64,000 nt of DNA from positions 537,901 through 601,900 of the forward strand of contig NZ_JACVMU010000001.1 in assembly GCF_014529985.1 (NCBI RefSeq), written 5' to 3'. This stretch comes from Leucobacter sp. cx-42 (lineage in GTDB: Bacteria; Actinomycetota; Actinomycetes; Actinomycetales; Microbacteriaceae). Position numbers and translations under genes: made by a program. The notes below the pieces were generated by a model. That model searched no databases, was not told where the DNA came from, and saw only the letters and a list, made by a program, of their open reading frames with translations. Shown piece after piece: positions 17,586-26,382 of this stretch (position 1 is the first letter of the stretch; each line of letters begins with the position of its first letter).

Positions 17586-20540
17586 CTACGTCGTCGAAGG
17601 ATCTGAGATCACTACTCTGGCGGGATCAAGCGCGAGAGCCAGATGCTGCCCGGAAAGATCTGGGTTGATTTGTGAGACTTGCATAGTGCAGCTAAACCCA
17701 TCGGTAAGCACGATCGCCCCCTCGGGCGCCTGACTCAGTGCTGGCACGAGCGAGTGTTCAGCCACTTGCATCGACATGTCAAAGTGTTCCGACTCGAATC
17801 CGAAGTTTCCCGCGACTCCACAGCATGACGAAGATTCGACAATCTGAGGGACACCCCACGCCCCCAACACTCGTTTCTGTGCGCCTGAACCGAAGACAGC
17901 GTGCTCATGGCAGTGAGTTTGGAGCACAGCGGCTTCCGGCGCAGGCGCGGTCGGAAGCCATCCGCGCTGAACCGCTTCGTCAACCGCAACCGAGAACGAA
18001 CGCACTCGCGCAGCAACACGATCAGCTGCAGCGCTTCCGACCATTTTGGGTCCCTCATCACGGATTGCTGCCGCACAGCTCGGTTCGAGCACAACGATGT
18101 CGCGATCCGTCCCGTCGTCGAAACGTCGAATCAGACGTTCAAGCCGCCGGCGTGCAGCATCACGCTGACCGGTCGAAATCCAAGTGAGGCCGCAACAGGC
18201 TTCTGCCGTGCATCCAACAGTAGTTCCGGTAGATCCAAGCACACGTGCCGCGGCAGGGATCGCTTCTGGCCGGAAAGCTTTCGTAAAGCTGTCAGCAAAC
18301 AGAAGGACTGCTCCGTCTGGTTCGAACGCCGCTTCTTTGAGACGTGTACGGATTTCGCTGCGAGAGCGGAAAGTGGGCAGGCTCCGCCTGGCGCTTACGC
18401 CAAGCCAATCGGCAACGCGGCGGAGCACACCGATCCGGGATCCGGCGTTAGCGATGCCTGAGAACAATCCGATGAACGGTAGCCACCGTGGTAGCCAGCC
18501 GATCGAATAGTGCGTGAACGGTCTGATCCTCCCCCGGTAGTGTTCGTCGATCAGCTCAGACTTTGCTTCAGCGATGTCGACGCCGGTTGGACAGTCACTT
18601 GAACATGCTTTACATGACAGGCAAAGATCGAGCGCATCCCTGACCTCTGGTGAGGACCAGCCTCCAACGCTGTTCTTGTTAGCGCGCGTGAGTTCCTGAA
18701 GGACACGCGCGCGACCTCGGGTGCTGTCTTTCTCATCCTTGGTTGCCCGGTAGCTCGGGCACATAAACCCGCCGCTGGTTGCACGGCAGCGTCCCACGCC
18801 AATACACGCATGCGCATTGCCAACATACGGGCTAGCCAAAGGCAGTTGCGTTGGCGTTTGGTTGGAGAGACCCTTGGTCCCGTTTTCAGCGGAGATCAAC
18901 TGGCCACCGGGTATTGCCCCCGGAGCAGGCATGCCAGCGAGCGCTATCGAAGCGGTGAATGCATCAGGACTAACAATGATCCCCGGGTTTAACAGGTTTT
19001 CGGGATCCCATATTCGCTTGAAGGTCGCGAAAAGTTGAATCATCTCAGGCGAATACATCACGCTGAGCAATTCGCTTCGGGCCCGACCGTCTCCGTGTTC
19101 GCCGGAAAGAGAGCCACTATGTGCGACAACGAGTGCAGCAGCTTCTCGCGTGAATGCTTCGAAGTCTTTCCTGCCGCTTTGACTCCTCAGATCGTAGTCG
19201 AGGCGCATATGCACACAGCCCGCTCCAAAATGGCCGTACATAAACGCGGAGTACTGGTATTTTTCAACGAGTGGGAGCAATTCCTCCAGGTAGTCAGCAA
19301 GCCGCTCAGGTGCCACGGCCGAGTCTTCCCAACCTGGCCATGTCTGTTTACCGTCGACACGACGTGAGGAGAGACCGGCACCGTCCTCACGTACACGCCA
19401 CAGTTTCGCACGGGTAGCCGGATCGGTCACGACCGCGGAGTCTATGGCCCGCCCCTCGACGCTCAGCGCTTCGAGCAGTCGCTCACACTGAACCCGAGCA
19501 TCGTCGACGTCATTGGCTGAGAACTCCACCATGAGAAACGCTCCGCCGTTGGGTAGCCCGGCGACACTCTCCGCGCCGCGCCGGTGCCGCATGATCTCGA
19601 CAATGGAACGGTCAAGCCCTTCAACTGCGGTCGGCTGACTCTCGAGAATTTTCATGACGTCGCGAGCTGATTCGATAGTGCTTTCGTACCCGAGGCACAA
19701 TAGCGCCACCGCCGCCGGGCGCGGCACTAGCCCGACCAATGCACGAGTAATGACCGCAATAGTACCTTCGCTTCCGGCGAGCACCGCCGCAGCATCAAAG
19801 CCCTGTTCAGGTAGCAAATGCCCGAGATGGTAACCCGACACCTGCCGAGGGATCCTCTGCAGTTCGACCCTCAACGGAGCGAGATGTGCCTGCACCAGTT
19901 CACGGAGTTCTGTGGTGAGTTGCTTAGCGCGCGCAGTCGACTGCGCGTCTTCCGGATCAACCGCTTCGATGCTCCCGCGTGCGAGCCGCAGGTGCGCCCC
20001 GTCAACAGTGACCACCTCAATTTCTCGCAGGTGCTGCATCATACGACCGTAGGCTACAGAGTGGTTGCCACACGCATCATTACCGATTGAACCACCGACG
20101 GTCGCACGGCTGAGCGATGACGGGTCTGGCGCAAAGGTTAGTTCGCCGCCTGTCGTACGTTCAACGAGCTTGCGCAGCTCACCGAGAACTACTCCGGCAT
20201 CCGCCCACACCGTGCGATCCTCGATGTTGACTTCTGCAGCAGCAGTAAAACGCCGGGAAAGATCAAGGATGAGGCCGTGTCCAATGGCATTACCAGCCAT
20301 GGAGGTGCCGCCACCTCGCGTAGTGACCGGCATGCCGGCTTCATTTGCTGCACGAAGCACATTCCTGATCTCTTCGACAGTCCTCGGAAAGACCACCGCT
20401 TTGGGACGGATGCGATAGTTCGAGGCGTCGAAAGAATACTCAGATCGACGGCGCGATGCGTCATCAACCTCAATCCCAAAGGCTCGCAGCTTGGTGAGTA
20501 GCTGCGTGTTATCCATTGCCTTAATCGTCTGATTCGACAT
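17586..20540 (-). CDS. FAD/4Fe-4S D-2-hydroxyacid dehydrogenase (YdiJ/D-lactate type)
   Basis: A 984-aa fusion enzyme that oxidises a D-2-hydroxy acid such as D-lactate or glycolate and passes electrons to the respiratory chain at the membrane. Order of domains: FAD-binding PCMH domain (residues ~45-230, with TTRGGGTSMAGNAIG), FAD-oxidase C-terminal domain (~260-530, including GEHGDGRARSE), two 4Fe-4S motifs (CIGVGRCR...MCPSYR and CLSCKACSSDCPTGVD), then CCG-type domains (AEACCGLTW and ESSSCCGVAGNFG). The fused layout and length match YdiJ-like proteins rather than the separate GlcD/E/F subunits. The substrate is probably an intermediate made by the two D-2-hydroxyacid dehydrogenases or the dehydratase of this island. 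Confidence 0.9.
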   Translation of the reverse strand: MSNQTIKAMDNTQLLTKLRAFGIEVDDASRRRSEYSFDASNYRIRPKAVVFPRTVEEIRNVLRAANEAGMPVTTRGGGTSMAGNAIGHGLILDLSRRFTAAAEVNIEDRTVWADAGVVLGELRKLVERTTGGELTFAPDPSSLSRATVGGSIGNDACGNHSVAYGRMMQHLREIEVVTVDGAHLRLARGSIEAVDPEDAQSTARAKQLTTELRELVQAHLAPLRVELQRIPRQVSGYHLGHLLPEQGFDAAAVLAGSEGTIAVITRALVGLVPRPAAVALLCLGYESTIESARDVMKILESQPTAVEGLDRSIVEIMRHRRGAESVAGLPNGGAFLMVEFSANDVDDARVQCERLLEALSVEGRAIDSAVVTDPATRAKLWRVREDGAGLSSRRVDGKQTWPGWEDSAVAPERLADYLEELLPLVEKYQYSAFMYGHFGAGCVHMRLDYDLRSQSGRKDFEAFTREAAALVVAHSGSLSGEHGDGRARSELLSVMYSPEMIQLFATFKRIWDPENLLNPGIIVSPDAFTASIALAGMPAPGAIPGGQLISAENGTKGLSNQTPTQLPLASPYVGNAHACIGVGRCRATSGGFMCPSYRATKDEKDSTRGRARVLQELTRANKNSVGGWSSPEVRDALDLCLSCKACSSDCPTGVDIAEAKSELIDEHYRGRIRPFTHYSIGWLPRWLPFIGLFSGIANAGSRIGVLRRVADWLGVSARRSLPTFRSRSEIRTRLKEAAFEPDGAVLLFADSFTKAFRPEAIPAAARVLGSTGTTVGCTAEACCGLTWISTGQRDAARRRLERLIRRFDDGTDRDIVVLEPSCAAAIRDEGPKMVGSAAADRVAARVRSFSVAVDEAVQRGWLPTAPAPEAAVLQTHCHEHAVFGSGAQKRVLGAWGVPQIVESSSCCGVAGNFGFESEHFDMSMQVAEHSLVPALSQAPEGAIVLTDGFSCTMQVSQINPDLSGQHLALALDPARVVISDPSTT

Positions 20541-20590
20541 CCTTGTACCCCAATCACTACCTACTCACGCAGTGTATGCAGTGAAAGACC

Positions 20591-20607
20591 TGTGCCATCT
20601 GTGCCAG
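20591..20607. promoter_or_regulatory. Possible island operator, weak half-site pair
   Basis: TGTGCCATCTGTGCCAG carries two direct copies of the TGTGCCA half of the island motif 51 bp upstream of the FAD dehydrogenase start. It is not a palindrome, so this site is weaker than the others. Confidence 0.3.
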
Positions 20608-20612
20608 ATCAG

Positions 20613-20648
20613 GACGGGGTGCCCCTGCTGCTGCAAGAGCACCCCGTC
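20613..20648 (-). terminator. Terminator of the sugar ABC operon
   Basis: GACGGGGTGC (20613-20622) pairs with GCACCCCGTC (20639-20648), 16-nt loop, 17 bp past the stop of the minus-strand solute-binding-protein gene. Confidence 0.65.
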
Positions 20649-20664
20649 TGGCGGAAGCGCAGTC

Positions 20665-21636
20665 CTACTGACCGAATTCGGCCGCGTTCTCCTTGGTGAT
20701 TAGCGTAAATGGTAGCGTGTACCGGTTCTCAACCTTTTCGCCTTCAAGGAAGGCGTGCACCACGCGAACAGCTTCTTCGCCCTGGCCAGCCGAGTCCTGC
20801 CGTACGGTCGCTGACATCTCGCCCGCTTCAATTGCTGCTACAGCGGCAGGTGTGCCGTCCACGCCGACTACCGCACCGATGTCCCCGGTTCGTCCGGCAT
20901 CCTTAATGGCAGATGCCGCACCAATCGCCATCTCGTCATTGTTCGCGACAACGGCGTCGATCTTGCCAGCACCAAAACGCTGCAGCACGTCTTCCATGTT
21001 GCGCTTTGCCTCGTCACGGCTACCTTTCGCCTGGAACTCGGCGACGATCTTGAAGTTATCGTTGATCGCATCGGCAAAACCTGTTTTACGACGATCCGTC
21101 CACGAAGAACCGTACGCACCCGCGGCGAAGACGATGTCTCCACCGTCAGGCATCAACTCGTTCATGTATTCGGCCTGCATCTTGCCCGCGAGCGTATCGT
21201 CAATGCCAATGTAGCTTTCGTATCCAATGTCAGAACCTTCAACGAATTCCGTCAACAAGATAAAGAGCGGCACACCAGCGTCTATGACACGCTTCGCAGC
21301 ATTCTGGCTGGCCTCACCGTCGAGTGGTTGCAAGATGACCGCATCCACCTGACGTGTGAGCAGATCCTCAACTTGGTTGAGCTCGCTCGAGACGTCCCGT
21401 TTGGAGTCAGCGACCTGGAGTTTCACGTTCTCCGATTCTGCGGTTGTCTGCATGGCATCGACCATGTGCGCAATATCTGGATCCTGCAGGTCAAGCGCAA
21501 CTAGGCCAATGTTGTACTGTTCCTCATTGCCGGAAGTCCCGGCTTCCCCGGAGTCTCCCTTTGAGCATCCGGTGAGGATGAGACTGGCGGCAGCGATCAG
21601 AGCGGCTACCGTAGACATGCGTCGTCGCATATTCAT
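20665..21636 (-). CDS. Sugar ABC transporter substrate-binding lipoprotein (RbsB type)
   Basis: Extracellular lipid-anchored binding protein of a ribose/galactose-type importer. The signal peptide (residues 1-23) ends in the lipobox LILTGC. The Peripla_BP_4 fold begins YNIGLVALDLQDPDIAHMVDAM and shows DAVILQPLDG, VVANNDEMAIGA and VGVDGTPAAVAAI, all typical of the RbsB group that binds monosaccharides or cyclitols. AAAGGA precedes the ATG. It is the last gene of the ATPase-permease-SBP operon. The ligand is presumably the substrate of this island. Confidence 0.92.
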   Translation of the reverse strand: MNMRRRMSTVAALIAAASLILTGCSKGDSGEAGTSGNEEQYNIGLVALDLQDPDIAHMVDAMQTTAESENVKLQVADSKRDVSSELNQVEDLLTRQVDAVILQPLDGEASQNAAKRVIDAGVPLFILLTEFVEGSDIGYESYIGIDDTLAGKMQAEYMNELMPDGGDIVFAAGAYGSSWTDRRKTGFADAINDNFKIVAEFQAKGSRDEAKRNMEDVLQRFGAGKIDAVVANNDEMAIGAASAIKDAGRTGDIGAVVGVDGTPAAVAAIEAGEMSATVRQDSAGQGEEAVRVVHAFLEGEKVENRYTLPFTLITKENAAEFGQ

Positions 21637-21677
21637 GGTTCTGTTCCTTTCAAAATTAGGTATTACAAGTGGGCGTT

Positions 21678-22670
21678 CTAGTCAGATTTCCAACGGGTCA
21701 GCAGAACCGCGAGAACGAGGATCACGCCCTGCACGCCCTGTTGGTAATAACTCGAAACACCAAGCAAGTTCATGCCGTTCATCACGACGCCGAGAAGTAG
21801 GACACCGATCACGGTTCCGCGAATCGTGCCGACGCCGCCAAAGAGGCTGGTACCTCCGATCACGACCGCTGCGATCACTTGCAATTCGTAGGTAAGTCCG
21901 GCCGTTGGGGCAGCTCCGTTGAGACGCGCAGTCAGCACCAAGCCGCCGAGCGCTGCGAGTCCGCCACCAATCAGATAAACCGTGAACAAAACACGGCTGA
22001 CCGAAATGCCAACCTTTCTCGACGACTCTTCGTTTCCGCCGACCGCGTATACGTGAGATCCAAACTTCGTTCGGCTGAGAACGAAGTCGCAAATAAACGC
22101 GGCGACAATGAAAATGATCACAGGTACTGGGATCGGGCCGATGAAACCGGCGCCAAGCCATTCTGCAGGGCCACTCAATCCAGAAACCACCTGACCGTCC
22201 GTGAGGACGAGAGCAGCAGTGCGAGCGATCGCCATGGTTGCCAGTGTTGCTAGGAACGGCAGAACTTTTCCCCACACAACGAGTGCCGCACTGAGAAAAC
22301 CAACCAGGAGACCTACGCTGAGGCCGACGATCAGTGGGATCCACAGTGCTGACCCGCTCGCTGGGGCGAGAATCGCAAACACCATTCCCGCGAGGCCTAC
22401 GACCGAACCAACCGAGAGGTCGATGCCGGAAGTGATCATAATAAACGTCATACCGAGCGCGACAATGCCAATGATTGACGATTGCCGGACGACGTTCACG
22501 ATGTTATCGAGCGTTAGGAAGTTCGGAGCCGCGAACGCTAGAAAGATCAGCAGTGCCGCGAAGATGAGGAGAATTCCATAATCTCCAATGAAGTGTTTGA
22601 AGCGCGTTGCTGGCGTTGGACCGTCCTGCTTCATCTCACGCAGCATGACTGCGACAGTGTTGGTATTCAT
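21678..22670 (-). CDS. Sugar ABC transporter permease (RbsC type)
   Basis: Membrane channel of the importer, 330 aa with about eight to ten hydrophobic helices. The family motifs GIDLSVGSVVGLAGM, the 'AVGGNEESSRKVGISVSRV' coupling segment and VVIGGTSLFGGVGTIRGT are present. Its start overlaps the stop of the ATPase gene by 4 bp, indicating translational coupling. It pairs with the neighbouring single-domain ATPase and binding protein. Confidence 0.93.
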   Translation of the reverse strand: MNTNTVAVMLREMKQDGPTPATRFKHFIGDYGILLIFAALLIFLAFAAPNFLTLDNIVNVVRQSSIIGIVALGMTFIMITSGIDLSVGSVVGLAGMVFAILAPASGSALWIPLIVGLSVGLLVGFLSAALVVWGKVLPFLATLATMAIARTAALVLTDGQVVSGLSGPAEWLGAGFIGPIPVPVIIFIVAAFICDFVLSRTKFGSHVYAVGGNEESSRKVGISVSRVLFTVYLIGGGLAALGGLVLTARLNGAAPTAGLTYELQVIAAVVIGGTSLFGGVGTIRGTVIGVLLLGVVMNGMNLLGVSSYYQQGVQGVILVLAVLLTRWKSD

Positions 22671-23539
22671 GCGTCGCTCCCGTTCGTCGGAATCTGTTCA
22701 GAGTGTGTGACTGCCGAGGTGCTGCCTATCCGGCGACGTTCGGCGGGAATATCCGTTTCGGCTGACTCATACGCGTCGAGATTTCCCTGGGAAATCAGGT
22801 GCGCGATCTCAGATTCAGATACCTCATCCATCCGGTACCGCCCCACCACCTCGCCTTGCCGCATCACGGCGCAGCGGTCAGCGACTGCGAACGCTTCATC
22901 GAGGCGGTGCGTGATGATGATTACCGCGATCCCAAGATCTTTGAGTTTCTGTGTAACCTCGATCAACTTGTCGACCTTGGCGACGGACAAGTTCGCCGTT
23001 GGCTCATCCATGATGATGAGCTTCGCGTCAAAGGCAAGCGCACGACCGATGGCCACCGCCTGCCGTTGGCCGCCGGAGAGCCGCTTTACCTTCAACCGCG
23101 GATTAATCGGAATATCGAGGCGCTCAAGTACGCGATTTGTTTCGCGTTCCATTTTCTTCCTGTCAACAACACGAACCAAAGGCCCAAGGACGTTCCTCTG
23201 TGGTTCACGCCCCAGGAAGATGTTGGTGCGCACATCGAGATTGTCGGCCAGGGCGAAGTCCTGATAAACCATTTCGATGCCGGCTGATCGTGACGCTGCA
23301 GGACTCGAGAAAGCGACTTGTTCTCCGTCCATGCGAATTGTGCCTTGGTCGGGCTGGTACACACCAGTAAGCACTTTCATGAGCGTCGATTTTCCAGCCG
23401 CGTTGTCCCCAAGTAGAGCGAATGTCTCTCCCGGGAGTACATCGATACTCACGCCGCGAAGCGCAGTTACTGCACCGAAGGTTTTCTGGATGTTGTTCAG
23501 GGCGACCAATGGAGTGGTCACCGAGGGCGCGTCAGTCAT
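22667..23539 (-). CDS. Sugar ABC transporter ATPase, single-domain (FrcA type)
   Basis: Energises the importer. Walker A is GDNAAGKST, the signature is LSGGQRQAVAIG and Walker B is LIIMDEPTANL; it then ends after a short extension. At 290 aa it has one ABC domain instead of the two of RbsA, as in FrcA-like systems where two copies assemble. GAGGA stands before the ATG. It is the first gene of the operon; the motif site at 23641 lies about 100 bp upstream. Confidence 0.93.
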   Translation of the reverse strand: MTDAPSVTTPLVALNNIQKTFGAVTALRGVSIDVLPGETFALLGDNAAGKSTLMKVLTGVYQPDQGTIRMDGEQVAFSSPAASRSAGIEMVYQDFALADNLDVRTNIFLGREPQRNVLGPLVRVVDRKKMERETNRVLERLDIPINPRLKVKRLSGGQRQAVAIGRALAFDAKLIIMDEPTANLSVAKVDKLIEVTQKLKDLGIAVIIITHRLDEAFAVADRCAVMRQGEVVGRYRMDEVSESEIAHLISQGNLDAYESAETDIPAERRRIGSTSAVTHSEQIPTNGSDA

Positions 23540-23640
23540 ATCATCCTCGTCGTTGATGGATCTCTGGCCCGCTGCAAGACGCCGTTACTGGCGAGCTTCC
23601 TGCGGTTACATAACTATCGAGCAAGTGCCGCGAAGGAGTT

Positions 23641-23657
23641 TGTGCCGCTTTGAGACA
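23641..23657. promoter_or_regulatory. Island operator motif, sugar ABC promoter
   Basis: TGTGCCGCTTTGAGACA fits TGTSCCA-N3-TGRNACA with one departure in the left half. It lies 102 bp upstream of the ATPase start. Confidence 0.5.
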
Positions 23658-23685
23658 CTGCAGACGAATAAGCCGCTGCCCACAC

Positions 23686-23735
23686 GCAGCAGTGCCCCAG
23701 GCAGGAATGTTGATCCCTGTCTGGGGCACTGCTGC
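23686..23735 (-). terminator. Terminator of the APC permease gene
   Basis: GCAGCAGTGCCCCAG (23686-23700) is the exact reverse complement of 23721-23735, with a 20-nt loop containing a further short pairing. It is placed 10 bp past the permease stop. Confidence 0.75.
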
Positions 23736-23744
23736 GCTGAGGCC

Positions 23745-25226
23745 TTATACGCTCTGGCGGCCCAATCGCGCATACACGTCAGGCTTCTGCCTACGCAGAT
23801 ACAGGGCGTAAGCGATGCCGCCGATGAAGAGTGCAAAGGTGAATGACATAAAGATTCCTGTCATCAACGTTGAACCTTCGATCAACGCCGAAAAGTTCCT
23901 GATCGCCAAGAACGTCACGATACCGAAGAAGACCGCGCTGATCGCCGGAGCAAGAAGCACCTTCCAAGCCGCTGTCCCCTTCCGTGCTGATGGACGCAAG
24001 AAGAACGCGAAAATAGCGATGCTGGTAATAAACAGCAGGAGCAGCACAGAGAACGTACCGCTACCGCTGGCTACAGGATAGATTTTCTCGGGTGCGATGC
24101 CGAGAACTGAGAACAACACGGTGGCAACCGCCCAAAGCGCACCAACAGAAAGAGCTGAGATGTGTGGGGAGCCGTGCGCCGGGTGCACACGCGCTAGGCG
24201 TCGCGGCAACACGTGATCAACGGCTAGCGAGAAGCTGTAACGTGCGGCAATGTTCTGAATTGAGAGCATTGAGGCAAGAATCGAGGTCATCAAGAGCACC
24301 ACTGCGATATCAGCGAATAGGTTCCCTGCGAATGCACGTAACGCGTCGTCGAACAGGTTGACTGTATTGGCTTCGGCGGCGGCCTGCACATTTGAACCGC
24401 CTAGGAAGGCAATGTAGGCGATGGCCGCAACAGCGTAAAAGAGCCCAATTCCAACGACGGCAAGATATGTCGCGCGAGGGATGGTTCGTTCTGGGTTCTT
24501 CACCTCTTCTCGGTAGATCACAGTGGCTTCGAAGCCGAAGAAATTTCCAACGGCAAAGAGCAACGCCAAACCAATACTCGCGTCCGTCAAACTCGGCAAT
24601 GCAAGCCCTAGGCCCCCGGGCTCTTTCGCCCCGGAATTCACAAATGCGAGCACGTCAAACACCACGACCACGATGACTTCCAAGACCATGACTGTCGTAA
24701 GCACTTTGGCAGACAGATCGATTCGGTTGTATGCAAGATACGTGGTTACAGCAATGATTCCAAGCGCATACCAGTACCACGGGATATCAGGTCCGTTCAA
24801 GGCGTTAACAACCCAGCCTTGGAGCGTAATCGCGAACAGCGATGGGGCAAAGAACCCAATAAACACGTAACCAACGAGCGCCAGCAAGGCGCCACCCAGA
24901 CCTGCAGGCTTCCCGATTCCAGCAGTCACAAACGCGTAAAAGCCGCCAGGGTTCTTCACGTTCCGGCTCATCCGAACGAACCCCACGGAGAACACCACCA
25001 ACATCAGTGTGAGTAACATATAAATTGCAGGGGCGGTCTGCCCACTGAAAATAAGTAGAACCGGTAGAGTTCCAGCAACTGTGGTCAATGGTGATGAGAA
25101 TGCGAGCACACTCATTACGAGCTCGCCCACTCCCATATTGCCTTTGAGCGAGATTTTGCTCGTCACTGGGGTTGTATTTCCGGCACTCGTCGCTTCCGCT
25201 GAGAAGTCTTGTATTACGCGCGTCAT
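23745..25226 (-). CDS. APC-superfamily amino acid/amine permease
   Basis: A 493-aa transporter with about twelve hydrophobic segments in the cytoplasmic membrane, importing an amino acid, amine or related compound by proton or sodium symport. The first helix region has VLAFSSPLTTVAGTLPV, and the loop EEVKNPERTIPRATYL after helix 6 is a clear APC hallmark (KNPERTIPRA). I chose the ATG at 25226 (MTRVIQDF), which has GAGG at a good distance; the longer frame to 25274 lacks one. A second uptake route beside the sugar-type ABC importer suggests a nitrogen-containing substrate, which agrees with the aminotransferase and hydantoinase-like genes. Confidence 0.9.
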   Translation of the reverse strand: MTRVIQDFSAEATSAGNTTPVTSKISLKGNMGVGELVMSVLAFSSPLTTVAGTLPVLLIFSGQTAPAIYMLLTLMLVVFSVGFVRMSRNVKNPGGFYAFVTAGIGKPAGLGGALLALVGYVFIGFFAPSLFAITLQGWVVNALNGPDIPWYWYALGIIAVTTYLAYNRIDLSAKVLTTVMVLEVIVVVVFDVLAFVNSGAKEPGGLGLALPSLTDASIGLALLFAVGNFFGFEATVIYREEVKNPERTIPRATYLAVVGIGLFYAVAAIAYIAFLGGSNVQAAAEANTVNLFDDALRAFAGNLFADIAVVLLMTSILASMLSIQNIAARYSFSLAVDHVLPRRLARVHPAHGSPHISALSVGALWAVATVLFSVLGIAPEKIYPVASGSGTFSVLLLLFITSIAIFAFFLRPSARKGTAAWKVLLAPAISAVFFGIVTFLAIRNFSALIEGSTLMTGIFMSFTFALFIGGIAYALYLRRQKPDVYARLGRQSV

Positions 25227-25291
25227 TGAATCCTCATCATTGAACAATCTTGCTTGCAGAGCAACCCTAGACACCGCAGGGCATCCCTAAA

Positions 25292-25308
25292 TGTCCCAGC
25301 CTGAAACA
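25292..25308. promoter_or_regulatory. Island operator motif, APC permease promoter
   Basis: TGTCCCAGCCTGAAACA, with intact left half and TG-N-N-ACA right half, 66 bp upstream of the chosen permease start. Confidence 0.55.
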
Positions 25309-25310
25309 CG

Positions 25311-25343
25311 TGTGAGCCAGATTCCCCATTCATCTGGCTCACA
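25311..25343 (-). terminator. Terminator of the iolD-aldehyde DH-hydroxyacid DH run
   Basis: TGTGAGCCAGA (25311-25321) pairs exactly with TCTGGCTCACA (25333-25343), 11-nt loop, 17 bp beyond the stop of the hydroxyacid dehydrogenase gene. It nearly touches the operator at 25292. Confidence 0.7.
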
Positions 25344-25360
25344 TCATTTCATGTATCGAA

Positions 25361-26323
25361 TTAACCAGCGATGATCCCCATACGTTTCAAATCAACAACG
25401 TCGTCCAATGGCTGGCCGGCGTTCCACTTCAGCAGATTCTTGGCGAAACATTCAGCGACGCGACCCCGCCAGCCGGCGAGGTCACCTGAAGCGTGCGGAG
25501 AGACAAGAATCGTTGGTCGCAACCAGAACGGATGATCGCGCGGGAGAGGTTCCTGTTCGAACACGTCAAGGGCAGCTCCAGCGAGGTGGCCAGAGTCAAT
25601 AGCGTCAAGGAGATCCGCCTCCACAACGACCGCCCCTCGTCCGACATTCACTAGTCGTGCTCCCGGTCGCATGCGCGCAAAACGCTCGCGGTTGAAAAGC
25701 CCACGCGTTTCTTCTGTGAGAGGCATCGTAAGCACAACATCGTCAGCGCCTCCGAGTAAACAGTCAAGATCCGAGAACGCGTGAATCTCACCGATTCGGT
25801 CGTCGATCCTTGCAGTTCGTCCGACCACTGTGACTTCCATTCCTGCTCCACGCAGAAGCAGCACAGTCTCCTGTCCTACTGGGCCAGGGCCGACTACTAG
25901 TACCTTTCGTCCGAGAATTGGCTCAGTCTCCTTGTGTAGCCATTTCCGTTGGAGTTGCAGTTCTACGGTGCGTCGCAGATCCTTTGCAAACATGACGATG
26001 ACCCCGAGTATCCACTCAGCGATCGGCCGCTCACAGACGCCGCGTGAATTACTCACCAAAATCTCGCTGTCAACAATTTCGGGGGTGAGTAACGCATCGA
26101 CTCCGATGCTTGAGGTATGAATCCACTTCAAGTCGCCTGGCCCGACTTCTCGGAGCAACTGGGTACGGAAATCATTCAAGAAGAGAATCTCGGTTCCTGG
26201 CAGCGCCTCCCGAAACTCCGCCACAGTTCTCACCACCGTCACTTCGGTCTCATTCGCGAATGACTCCAATGGCGGTGCTGGTCGATCCTCTGGCACGATG
26301 AGGATCGCGCGTGATTTGGACAT
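25361..26323 (-). CDS. D-2-hydroxyacid dehydrogenase (GhrA-like)
   Basis: NAD(P)-dependent reductase/dehydrogenase for a 2-keto/2-hydroxy acid pair, 320 aa. The dinucleotide fold reads LVVGPGPVGQETVLLLRGAG, and the catalytic Arg, Glu and His are visible in LVNVGRGAVV, DVFEQEPLP and VSPHASGD. The nucleotide-loop sequence GPGPVG departs slightly from the usual GxGxxG by a proline. It follows the aldehyde dehydrogenase at 59 bp with GAGGAG before the ATG and probably belongs to the iolD-led transcription unit. Confidence 0.9.
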   Translation of the reverse strand: MSKSRAILIVPEDRPAPPLESFANETEVTVVRTVAEFREALPGTEILFLNDFRTQLLREVGPGDLKWIHTSSIGVDALLTPEIVDSEILVSNSRGVCERPIAEWILGVIVMFAKDLRRTVELQLQRKWLHKETEPILGRKVLVVGPGPVGQETVLLLRGAGMEVTVVGRTARIDDRIGEIHAFSDLDCLLGGADDVVLTMPLTEETRGLFNRERFARMRPGARLVNVGRGAVVVEADLLDAIDSGHLAGAALDVFEQEPLPRDHPFWLRPTILVSPHASGDLAGWRGRVAECFAKNLLKWNAGQPLDDVVDLKRMGIIAG

Positions 26324-26382
26324 GGTGCTCCTCTTGTGTGTTCTTCGTTGATGCTCATTTGAGCTTCCTGCCTGCTATGAAC